DNA of 64,000 bases from Paraphaeosphaeria minitans (taxonomy: Eukaryota > Ascomycota > Dothideomycetes > Pleosporales > Didymosphaeriaceae). The notes under the pieces are model-generated. The model saw only the letters and a list, made by a program, of their open reading frames with translations, was not told the DNA's origin and made no database searches. The DNA is taken from assembly GCA_015832175.1 (NCBI GenBank), contig WJXW01000003.1:2976001-3040000 (forward strand), given 5' to 3'. Position numbers and translations under genes: made by a program. Positions 54,159 to 64,000 of the stretch are shown here, piece after piece (position 1 is the stretch's first letter; the number at the start of each line of letters is the position of its first letter).

Positions 54159-55006
54159 TCAAAGATGGGTGCCGACCGCCCTGAGCTTCTCCTCGAGCGC
54201 TTTGGCCTCCACGTACCGGCCGTTAAAGCGGTGGTTGTCCATCTCACCGATGATAATCTCGCGGAATTGTCGGTGACATATGGTTGCGAGGTCTATCAAG
54301 TGCTCTTTGTTGATCTCGTTGGGTCTATCGATCCGGTGATCGATATTGTTCTTCTTCAATTGACGGAGACCCCTTTTGCCATCCCTGGTCACGCCAACAC
54401 GGATAAAGTCGGGGTTGGTTGTCTTGCATTCTTGCCAAAGGTCCGCATGCGACACGCTCTGGTCGAATCTGGCGTCCTGTTCGCGTAAAGCTTTGGCCTC
54501 CTTCTGAGCCAGCTCCACCGGCGTGGACTCCTGGTCGTCGGCAGCTTTGGTCACTCCCCTCGCGGCCCTGGTCTTCGCCTTGGCCTTTGCCTTCCTGACA
54601 ACATGATTCTCAGGTCCAGGGGTCGAGCCTGGGGAAGAGTAGGGAGAGGCAGGAGATTGCAACTGTCCGAACACTTGGCTCAGTCTGCGTGAGGCTCGTT
54701 CGTGAAGAGCAAGGTCGCCAATAGGATTCACTGGAGATGGCAGCTCGCTGAGTAATGTCCAAGATGAGAGTGAGCTTGTCGAAGACCGCCTGGTGCTGGT
54801 GTTGTCGTCGTACCAAGTGCTGATCGAAGGCAAAGGCCTTGGTAGGGTGCTGCTACAGTAAGCGAGTGCGCATTGTTGTGAAGATAGGTGACAACTCACT
54901 GAGCAACAGAGGATAGCGTAGACTCGATTGGAGAAGGCTCCAGTTTTATCGAGTCGTTCTCCAGCTTCAATTGATGTGGGACCGGGTTCTGCATTTGGTA
55001 ACCCAT
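54159..55006 (-). CDS. Hypothetical basic protein, probably nuclear
   Basis: I do not recognise this gene. Exons are 55006-54900 and 54852-54159 (a 47-bp intron, GTGAGT...TGTAG), giving 266 residues. The N-terminus is MGYQMQNPVPHQLKLENDS. A Ser-rich stretch (STRRSSTSSLSSW) follows, then a Lys/Arg/Ala cluster (RKAKAKAKTRAARGVTKAAD) that could be a nuclear import signal. The C-terminal 100 residues look like a folded helical domain (VSHADLWQECKTTNPDFIRV, RQFREIIIGEMDNHRFNGRY, ALEEKLRAVGTHL). Splicing removes Cys-rich nonsense from the unspliced frame and gives SSVAHSTLPRPLPS, which supports the intron. No membrane segment or known DNA-binding motif is seen. Function unknown. Confidence 0.68.
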
Positions 55007-56477
55007 GGTGGTGTTCCAAGGCTCGAGTTTGCTAGAGATGAAAGCAATGAATTTGGGAAACGAAAGTAGCCGCTAACGAGATGCCGGAAAGATGGAGTAC
55101 AACGATGGGATGATGCTGGACACTGTGCCTTATATACACTTCAAAGAGGCTATTGCTCCAACCTCATGCAGCAAGTATTAGCTGCATTGCGCGGAAATCG
55201 GGAGTTGACCAGGTCATTGCAACCCTCGAGGTAGATTGCGCGGTTGCGGTACCATGGGCAGCTTTCCCCGCGCAGCCTGCATACGAACATAGAGAAGAGT
55301 GCTCACAGCCATCAAGAGCGACTGCCAAGAACGGTACCGAATGTGGAGAGGCGTGGATCTCGCGGGTGCGCCACTGCATCTCCCTTGCAGGACCCGAAAG
55401 CCGCAGCGATTGAAACAACGGGCGCCCTGCAAGCCGGGAATCCCTTGATTGGGATCTCGGGAACAGCGTACTGGCGAACCAAAGAAACGCAAGGGTTCTT
55501 TCACCGCCAGATGTACTCCAGTCTGTAGTTCCGGTAACGGCGCTACATCTGACAGTAAACGGGCACCGTCATGCGAAGGGACGTAGAGCGACATTGACAA
55601 ACCAGAACGTGCATTTGCAGCTATGCTATATCCAGCTTGTCTTGATGCAGCCTCCCGTTTGGACCATTCGTAGGCTGTTTGTGTAGGTATGCAGGCTGTC
55701 ATCTGGTCTCAATTCGAGCGTTGGGTAGGATCGTGGCTGAATCGATCAGACAGAAAGAAACCTGGGTCCATATTCCTCTCGCCAGGCTCGCGGACGGCTG
55801 CACGTACCCCGTTTGAGATGCATGTATGTCCAGCACTTCTCTGGTTCGGGGGCGTCAACTGGTGAGTAACCAGGGTGGTGAGAGACATGGGCGGGTACAT
55901 AAGCGGCCTAGAACAAAGCAGGTGGATCGTGACACCATACGTGCAGGCGCTTGGACATGGACAACAAGCGCATGGGATGCACGCCGCTTCCCCGATGGCT
56001 CGAGCAGTGATGCATGAATCAGGAGAAAAGAGACGAGGAGAATGTACCGCAGACAAAGACTTCCAGTGCTGGTTTTTCAAATCATCAAGCGAGTGGTAGA
56101 CAAAAATGACCATGCAATGTATTCCCGCAGTAACATACAACAGTGAGACGCCATAACCTATACACACGAAAGAAAAGGAGTGCACTTTTCGTGGGGTGCC
56201 ATTCTCACCCAAACCATCAACAGCACGCTCCACGATATCGGTCTCGAAGTCATGTCAAAAAGTGCGTGACGTATTAAAATCTAGTAAGCTCTCGCCATCA
56301 AGCCCAAGACCTGATTCATGTTGCCCATTACTCCCCCTCCCAGATGGCATCCACGACTCGGCATCAGGTCGCCCACCAGTGCGCTCGCGCGCTGGATGAC
56401 ATGCCGTCGAAGAAACATGGATGATATATTGGGTTCAGAACGGTTTTGTGGTGGGATCGTCCGGGAAGTTGGCTGGT
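55007..56477. other. Intergenic region
   Basis: No gene can be supported. Open frames of up to 174 codons (55709-56233, minus) have no protein features. It holds the promoter of the gene on the left and the 3' UTR of ECM33 on the right. Confidence 0.5.
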
Positions 56478-57777
56478 TTATAGGAGGAGAACGGCAGCGA
56501 GGCCGACAAGTCCAAGAGAGATGCTGGGCACAGTCAAACCAACAGCGGCGCCCTTGTCGTCGCTGCTGCCGCTGCTGCCCGAGCCAGTCTTGGGAGTGCT
56601 ACCAGCAGTGTTGGCCTGCTCGAGCTTGCCCTCGCAGACGTACTTGCCCTTCTGGAGCTTGCCCTTGGATTTGAGGGGCTCGTAGAAGTCGGTGCAGACG
56701 CTGCCGATATCGCCAGTAGACTGGAGGTTGAACACGCCCTTCACGTAATCCAGAGAAGGAGTCGCGACCCTGGTTGTTCTTAGTTTCACATTGAAAATTC
56801 GTCGCTTAGGTTGACATACTTGGAAAAATTACCGCTCATATCAAGCGCAGCCTGGACGTTCTTAAGCTTGGGCAAGCCGTCAATAGCGTGAAGGTTGGTG
56901 TTGTTCGCGATCTGCAGGTTGGCGCCGACGTCGGTGAGCGAGGCGAAAGAGATGTTCTTCAAGCCCTTGTTGTTGTCGATGACGAGAGCACCGTCGATCT
57001 TGGTGAGGTTAGGGGCGGATACGGTTTCGAGGTTGTCAGACTCAAAGACGCCGAAGCTTCCGCTGTTGATCTTGGACAACATGGGGATGTTCAAAGAACC
57101 AATGGCACGGAAAGAGATGTTGTTGGCGGACTCAAGCTTGGGGAACGAGACGTTGACCTCAGCGTTGTTGAAAGAAAGGGTAATGAACTCGGTGATGTTG
57201 GTAACCTGCATTTCGATGCTGGCGATGTCATCGTTGTTGGCAATGAAGATGGAGGAAACTTCCTCCAGATCGATGCCATCCAAGTTCTGGAGCTTCGTGT
57301 TCTCAATGTCGAGCTTGTCGGCCTTGGTGAGGTTGAACTCCAGAGCGCGGAGGTTGGGCAGGCCCTTGAGCGTGAGCTCGTCGACTGAGGTCAGGGCGGG
57401 GAACGACAAAGCTGCGAGCTGCGATACATCGTTCAGGGTGAGCTTGCCAGAGATGGACTGAAGGGTGGCAGATCCGAAACGCTTGATGTTCGAGTTGCTC
57501 TCGAGGACGAGATCACCGTCGATCTTCTTGAGGTTGCCGTCGAAGGCGATGTCGTCGGAAAGACCGGTCGCAACGGCAATGCTACCGGAATAGGTTGTGC
57601 ACGCGGCGATGGCGGTGGCGTCGCCTCCGTTCTGGATGGTGGAAGTAGCGGAGTTGCTGCACGAGGCGGCTGACGGGAAGATCAGTACGAGGCGCGACAA
57701 CACTGAGCCAGCGGAGACGCACCGTAGGCGGAGCCAACAACTGCCAGCGCGGGCAGGGCAATTCTGAGGAGAGACAT
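56478..57777 (-). CDS. ECM33: GPI-anchored cell wall protein Ecm33 (SPS2 family)
   Basis: This protein maintains cell wall architecture at the plasma membrane and wall. Exons are 57777-57723, 57669-56820 and 56769-56478 (introns of 53 and 50 bp), giving 398 residues. The start at 57777 gives a signal peptide (MSLLRIALPALAVVGSAYA); an in-frame ATG farther upstream would destroy it. The body consists of receptor-L-type leucine-rich repeats (for example LTSVDELTLKGLPNLRALEF, ANNISFRAIGSLNIPMLSKI) with several N-glycosylation sequons. The final intron was placed so that GNFSK joins VATPSLDYVKGVFNLQSTGD. After a VCTDFYEPLKSKGKLQKGKY cysteine region comes a Gly/Ser stalk and a hydrophobic tail (VPSISLGLVGLAAVLLL) for GPI attachment. 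Codon bias is strong. Confidence 0.94.
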
Positions 57778-60700
57778 GTCGACGGGACGAAAAGCGAAGC
57801 GGCTTGTGCGATGATATTAAGACTGCTCTCGGGAGGACGGATAGATGGTCCAATTCCAAAAAGTGAAGATGCTGAGCGATTGACGAGGAAGAGAAGAAAC
57901 TGCAACAATTAACAAAGACCCCACAGGACTGTTGGCAGGGGAAGTCGCAAGAAAGCGAATGTGGATGAGGAGCGACGACGGGACGGAAGGCAGGAGAGAG
58001 TCGTGTTTGAAAAGGAGGCGCGGACCATGCTCTGGCTAGCCGCATCGAGGCGTCACAACTAGCCGGCTGGCGCACTGCCCGGCCTCCAGAGGGAGGTCAT
58101 CTCGTCTCGCGCCGCGCCGATAGACCCGTCCACGCTCAGTCCGCTTGAGCCTTGCACCTTTATTAGCTCACCGGCGAGACGCGCGCTGGACCGCTGGTGC
58201 TGTTCGCTGTGGGAACGGGCGCAAGCAGCTCACACACACTGGCTCGCCGCTGGCTCCCATTCACAGCGAGTGGACTCAGTGGTGGACCATCGCCCGGTGG
58301 TGCCTGTTTACGTGGACTCCGACACAGGAATGGAGATTGTGACGGGATGAGACGCCTGGGGCGTGCGACGCTCCACTCGGCGTGTGCAAATCCTGATTTT
58401 GCTCGAGCACGTCCAGCCATATCTGGGCCGTAGCTTGCCACAGCGACAGCGACAGTGCGGCGCCATCTCGCAGCCCTCCAGCGAAAAGCCCTGCGAGGCT
58501 GACAATCGACCAGAAAAATCCATCAATCGCCGGCTGATTGTACTGCTCAACGCTCCACGAGCCGTGCTTGTCCTCCCGGTCTGGCTTCGTGGCCATGCCA
58601 CGCCTGCCCCTGCGACAGGAGCCGAACCTCCCGCCACCTCGCACGCCCATAGGGTTGGGCGTTCTGCAAGTCTAGGTCTATCGCGTCGTGAGAGCGTGCT
58701 GAGACGGTTCCGTCGGGCATCTACAATGTACACTACTAATAAAGTCTGACCTTGTTTTGTGTCGGACGTCAGCAGCGTGTCGACAACTTCCACCCCGTCC
58801 GCGTTTCAGCCCGTTCCCGGGTGGGCCTGATGTTGTCCTCTGTGCCGTCATCGAGGACAGTGAAACGGGAGCCAGGCTGCTATCTGCCCTCGAGAATCGC
58901 CCTGTCTCGCCTCGCCTCGCCATCCAATCAAGCACGGCGTGTTCTGGCTCATAACAATACGAGATCGCCCGTCGCGAAGGGAAGGCCACTAGACAGATAC
59001 ACTGGCGCAATCTCATTGTTATTGTCGCCAGCCGATCAACCCATGTCGCTTGTTTGCAATTTCGCTGCTGTCTCATCACCCGCTGCCAGTGTCTGTTCCT
59101 GCTTGGCCAGGGCTGGATGCCCTACCATTCAACACTCAACATTTTGCACGAGGCGCTACTCATATGGGAATCCTCCGAACTAGTTGCCGGCACTTTCGCG
59201 CTGTGGGGCCAATATTGGATGCAAACTCGGTGTCGAGCTTCCTCCTTTACACACACTACAAGCTTGTCGAGCAGTTCGCCACGGTCAAGGAAATTGCATC
59301 GATATCGAAAGACCTAGACAGTTCGTCATTGTGGACTTTCAACCCACTTCTGATCTACCAATCGCAACTTTAGTCCTCGGGACGACCCATCTGCTGGAAA
59401 CCTTCCCCACGCTCGACAACATGAGGAAATTTAACAACAGATAGTGCGCAGAGTCACCGAACATCGGACTCTCGTGGTCCCTTATCATCCTGAGTATCTG
59501 ACTGAGAATGTAAGCATATAATTACGTTGACCATTCTTGCCCATGCGCTGCAGTACCTCCCTCGGTTGTAAGACAACACCGTGCCAAACACTCGCGCAGG
59601 CGATTACACCAGCCTTGCACATGGTTGGCGCACTTGCCATGGAAGCTCGGGGAAGGAAATGTCAATATCCCGGTGTGGCCATCGATCACCGCGCATGCCC
59701 TTGAGCTGCGACCCTGTAGACTCGGTAGCATCTCGACCTTTGGCAGCCACCGCTGGTCGTACAACCATTGCTGTAGTCCAGCTCACCGGACCCAGCCAGC
59801 CTCGTTGGTTTCCCTATCAAAATATCACATGGACTGGGGCACGATGCAAGCAATGCCTCGCCTCACACAATCTCCCCGTTCGGTCAAGTCAAAGTCGTAC
59901 AGTGCCACAGCCGCCGCTCCCCTACGTTGCTCGAATCACGGTTGCAACCCCGGTCACATTCACACCTCACATCCAAAACACTCGCTACCACTGATTCCCC
60001 TGTGAAACAAAACTTGTTGACAAGCCCTCTTCCGCAACGGTTGCTAGCAGCATCTCGGATCGACAACGTCGGATCAGACGTGCAGCCGCATACGAGACGA
60101 ACATGGTCTGAACGGTATGACGTGTAAGGCCAAGGTCAATTCCAGACTCACGATGTCCAGTCTCGGTTGGGCTCATACCATGCGTACCGAGCTCCCCGTG
60201 GGACGGCGGCACGCTTGAGCTGCACGGAATGTTGCCGAGCTGCGAGTTTGACCACCGTGATTGAGTTCGTCTCTTACAACTGCACATGGGGCTGCCTACC
60301 AACAGTAGCGCTCGCCTTTGCTAACTGTGCGAAGTAACCTTGCAACACGCGATAGTTCTCCCCCTCATGCTGCGATTCACATCAGACAGTGCGAAGTTTG
60401 GCCCATTCCAACACACATCTTGTGAGACATCGTCACATTGGGTAAAGTTCAATGCAGCAATTCCCGCGATGACCCGGCTACAAAACGTAAACAAAACCCT
60501 CGCAGCAACTCGTGCGTGCATTGCTGATGCATCCCTCCAATGGCCTTGCCTAAGGAACGATAGCCGACATCCGCGAGAACCATCAATTCTTCTGCGTTAG
60601 CTCAGAAACAGTTTTGTCTGTACCACACCAGATGTTGCTGCGCGCACTGCCCCGATACTTTGCACTCATGAGACGTCACATCGTTCGCTGCGCAGGCTTA

Positions 60701-61093
60701 AGTGTATATCAATGAAGGATCAGGGTACTCGACCACGAGAGACATGATGACCATCCGCGTTAGTCTTGCTCCTCGACGACTGATCTCGAAGCGGACCTGT
60801 ACAACCTCAACACGTCCTACGTGCGACTCCCGTCACCAAGACACAAAACGACAAATCCGTAAGCGCTACAGATGACACTTCGCACACAACATATTGACAG
60901 TTGCGGTCGGGACGTACTCGCACTTGTACTTGACCGTTCGTTCCCCCCCGGGGCTCTCCACACTCACTCATTCGTTCGGTTCAAGGTTTCCACTCAACCC
61001 CCACAAGTCACAACACACACTGACCCTCTACGCGGCCACCACTTATGCATCCTCACCTATGTCATGTATTGCAACCCTGCTTGCGTGCTCGAC
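57778..61093. other. 3.3-kb region without a supported gene
   Basis: It contains the ECM33 promoter at the left and the 3' flank of the glycosylase gene at the right. Open frames are numerous but short (up to 161 codons), overlap on both strands, and lack signal peptides or motifs. A non-coding RNA could be present but nothing in the sequence shows it. Confidence 0.45.
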
Positions 61094-62748
61094 TCAGGTC
61101 GTATCCATGACACTGGTATCAACGTCCTCAATCCTCCACATATACCACATGAACAGCGACCTGGACAGCATCAGCATCGTGCCCGCTAGTAAAACCACCC
61201 GAGTGGCACGAATCGCTGCAGACTAGCAGGAACGGAAGCGGAGATGGACGCACCGGTAGGGCGAGAAGCCAGACGCTATGGACAGCATCTCAGCTTCGCT
61301 CATGTATTTCCACTTGCCGCCCTTGGCCTTGAGTTTCGACGTGTCGCGGCCCATGTACGTGGCCATCCCGCGCCTGTGTTGATCGCCCCGTCAGTAACCG
61401 CCGTGCAGACATCGCGGTGTGTTTCATGCCACCGCGATTCCAGCATCTCCCGTGGGGAAGCGGTACGGGTAAGTAGGTGGGTACTTACTGCACGCCCAGA
61501 TCGCCCGTGCTGAAGACATCCATCCGCTTGAGTCCGAAGCAGGCGAACATCTCGACGCTCCACCGCCCAAGGCCGCGCACGGCGACGAGCTTCTCGATCA
61601 GCTCTTCGTCGGACGCGCTAATAAGCATGCTGGCGCTTAGCTCGCCGGAGACAAATTTCTCGGCCAACCCGCTGATGTATTCGGCTTTGCGCTGGGAGAG
61701 GCCTGCTGTGCGGAGCGTGGGGAGGTCTTTGGTGAGGACTTGGGATGGGCTGGGGAAGGAGGGGTGGGTTTCGGGAAACACTATGTATGGTTAGTTGACT
61801 GTCAATCGAGGTCTTTTCACTTGCTGCATATCTTCGGTTGTGGAATAGATAACAATGATGTGCGAGTTGCGCTGGGTTTGACTTACGTGCAGTGAACTTC
61901 TTGCGTATTGAAGCAGCAGCCTGTCCCGACACCTGTGGGTAGAACGTTAGCAGCACCTCAACCACGCTCACATCTACATCGCACACACATACCTGCTGTC
62001 CAATGATCCCACTAGACAACGCCGTAAACGGACCCACCACTTCCCGCAGCCCCTCCGGACTAAACACCTTACATTTGTGCTTCTCCACCAACGGCCTCAA
62101 CTTCGGATCCATCTTGCACAGAAACTCCTCTGCATCCTTCAGCAGCGTGTCAACCGTCGCCGTCGGCTTGTTCAGCACGCCGACGTCTGGCGGCACCTCA
62201 TTTGCCTTGCGCCTTTTCGCTGGAGACGCATCAGGCGCTTCCTGCGACGCTGACGGCGTTGATGGTTTGGCGGGCGAGGACGTATATGCAGTCACTCGCG
62301 ATCCGCCCGGCGTAGACAGGGGCGCATTGGTGGCGTGTGGCTCTGCGGGACGGGGCTTGCTGTTGACCGGGCTTTCCAAGGGATGTCTTCCATCCGCGGG
62401 GTGTGTATGAGACAGTAACCCTACGCCCGACGGCGTCGGCGTGAATGGCGGGGGCTTGGAGGGCGATTCCTCCGCTGCTTTCCGGCGCTTGTGGAGGGGT
62501 GTTGCGAGGGGCTCTGGGACGGCGAAGACGAGCTGGGGATCTGGGGCGAAGATGGATTCTGCGGCTTCTTCCTTTGAGAGCTTGGGTGGTGACGTAGTCG
62601 TGGTTGAGGCGCGACTTTTTCTCTTTTGGGTGGCCGTGGTGGCAGTGGTGGGTTTAGTGGATGATTTTGGGTTTACCTTTTTGTAGGCGGCTGGCTCTGG
62701 GAGGGTGGATGTGGTGGTGGAGATGCGTGTTGAGCGTCTTAAAGACAT
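61094..62748 (-). CDS. MAG1: DNA-3-methyladenine glycosylase (HhH-GPD family)
   Basis: This base-excision repair enzyme removes alkylated purines in the nucleus. Exons are 62748-61993, 61932-61887, 61780-61489, 61373-61254 and 61160-61094 (introns of 60, 106, 114 and 92 bp), giving 426 residues. Residues 1-220 are Ser/Thr/Pro/Lys-rich and disordered, with KR clusters (PLHKRRKAAEES, SPAKRRKANE) that fit nuclear import. The glycosylase domain follows: FTALSSGIIGQQVSGQAAAS, then GLSQRKAEYISGLAEKF, and the helix-hairpin-helix VRGLGRWSVEMFACFGLKRM with catalytic Asp in FSTGDLGVQRG. The last exon gives the conserved tail SLFMWYMWRIEDVD. Without that last intron the frame would end in RCVHLRFRSC, losing the helix, so splicing is favoured. 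Confidence 0.92.
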
Positions 62749-63931
62749 TGTGAAACGCTGATGTTGGTGTGCAGTTGGTGGGAGACGTAATTTCAGGGCA
62801 CTGTTTCTCAAAATATGGGACGAAAAGACTGAAAAGACGTCTTGTATGAAAGATTCCTGCGGAGAATTGCGCGGCTGAGCATGAATTATCGAGGTGCGGG
62901 ATGTCTGACGCGGTCGCGGGGTCTTAGAAGCTGGTCGATCGCGAGAGCACATGACTCCGTGCTGACCAATACCTAGCCAATGCAACCTCATATGGATCAC
63001 TCTCTGAAGCCTGAACAGCCGTGGTGGCTAACACAAGAATAGTAGCGGCTGGCTCACATCACCTTGTGTTAACTTTCATTACCATCAATTCGTCAACTTC
63101 TACCTAATGTAATAAGTCAGGGTGGAAGTCCACAGTACCGACCATAGGTATGTTACCTAAGGTCCGCCTTAAGGATTTCCTTTTTTTAGTTAGCCACGAT
63201 AAACACATAACGAGCTTACCAACGTTTGTGTGTTAATGTTTCTCGTTATCATACTACTGCCGTAAAATGAGACCTGCGTTTGTTCGACAAAGGGCGCGTT
63301 CATTTCCTTTCCGCAGCGGCGATAGATCAAGTGAAGCCGATGCGCATACCAAGCATCTGTAGAATGACTGTCCAACCAACAGTACACCGTATGATATCAT
63401 AACACATGATCGAGCGAGAATTAGACAAGCCATTATATTGCAGAGTTAATTGTTTCTGGATTCCATCCCTTGAGCGTGAGCGTATATATGGACTTGGTTG
63501 GCTTCACATCCCTTGCATCGTTCATACTCTCCAACATCCCTGATATTACCGTATAAGAGTGTTGACATATCAATGATATACTGATATTAGCACGGTTGGA
63601 GGGTGACAAATTGAATGAGGTCCCTAAACTTTGCCTTCGATGTGATTGATCCACAGCTCCAAACAGTTCGCCGTACGGTAGCGGCTATCTTCCTACTACA
63701 TGTGCTCCAAAAGAGCACTTCAACATGCAACAACTCACTTCCTGACGGATTCGCAGCGGCAGAAGATGGCGGACAACACTACTGCTGTGGTAGCAATGTA
63801 GATTTTTTGAGAGCGTTCAATACATGACGATAGGAAATTTCTTGATAGTACACTCTAATGCACAGCTCAATCCCTCCAGATGCCTACAAGGCCGTGTCAG
63901 TGCCAGTTGTCGTATTTACATCCCCTCCCGT
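62749..63931. other. Intergenic region
   Basis: Promoter of the glycosylase gene and AT-richer sequence beyond 63000. No gene can be supported. Confidence 0.5.
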
Positions 63932-64000
63932 CTAGTGGCTGGGGCTGGCGTTCGCCTTCCTCTTCTGCACGACCATGGCCTCCAAGTCCTCACGCTCGCT
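63932..64000 (-). CDS. Possible C-terminal end of a gene leaving the window
   Basis: The last 69 bases read on the minus strand as SEREDLEAMVVQKRKANASP followed by SH and a TAG at 63934-63932. The charged helical sequence looks coding, but 22 residues cannot be assigned to a family. Everything upstream lies outside the window. Confidence 0.4.
   Translation of the reverse strand, partial: SEREDLEAMVVQKRKANASPSH

Noticed and set aside
46240..57777. Possible cell-surface gene cluster (desaturase, mannosyltransferase, Ecm33)
   Set aside because: The genes are separated by kilobases, lie on both strands and are conserved housekeeping-type functions; proximity is probably chance.
57778..58075. 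N-terminal extension of ECM33
   Set aside because: It would run through the first intron and bury the signal peptide that a GPI protein needs.

Overview
The window is nuclear DNA of a filamentous ascomycete. The genes are split by many short introns (mostly 45-65 bp, with GTAAGT/GTATGT-type donors and branch sites such as CTAAC or CTGAC). Intergenic DNA is GC-balanced, with one TA-rich block that looks RIP-mutated, and fungal (TAGG)n/(TACC)n microsatellites recur. The proteins (Elongator Elp1, Mtr4, Sts1/Cut8, Med5, NADP-glutamate dehydrogenase, Ecm33, a GT62 mannosyltransferase, a sphingolipid delta-4 desaturase) and the small secreted cysteine-rich proteins fit a Dothideomycete, probably Pleosporales. 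That placement is inference. All exon/intron borders were placed by hand from reading frame, splice consensus and family resemblance.

Left part (1-10.3 kb) is accessory-like. It holds the 3' end of an alanine-glyoxylate aminotransferase gene, a secreted M28 leucine aminopeptidase, a TA-rich block, a predicted 96-residue secreted protein with eight cysteines and a Kex2-type site, a 552-residue secreted glycine-rich repeat protein, and a decayed reading frame.

The core block (10.3-22.6 kb) carries ELP1 (-), COX8 (-) divergent from MTR4 (+), a frame-broken small secreted protein, and STS1 (+). Next come a tandem pair of DUF7918-type genes (23.7-27.2 kb), the first with two frame breaks. Mitochondrial malonyl-CoA:ACP transacylase MCT1 and a short-chain dehydrogenase are convergent (28.1-30.7 kb). 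MED5 and a conserved fungal gene of unknown role follow (31.4-36.3 kb), then an aldo-keto reductase (38.0-39.4 kb) and NADP-GDH (40.2-41.7 kb) with GATA-type sites upstream.

From 43 kb on there is a pair of BTB/POZ genes (the second interrupted by an in-frame TGA), the sphingolipid desaturase, a secreted cysteine-containing protein, the GT62 mannosyltransferase, an unrecognised basic protein, ECM33, and a DNA-3-methyladenine glycosylase. Three of these genes (sphingolipid desaturase, mannan polymerase subunit, Ecm33) serve the cell surface, but they are separately transcribed and I see no cluster logic. The last 69 bases may be the 3' end of another minus-strand gene. Two stretches of about 3.4 kb (50.7-54.2 kb and 57.8-61.1 kb) hold no gene I can support.

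I did not find an obviously new multi-gene system. The most unusual content is the set of small or repetitive secreted proteins, and the three paralog or effector-like genes with broken frames.
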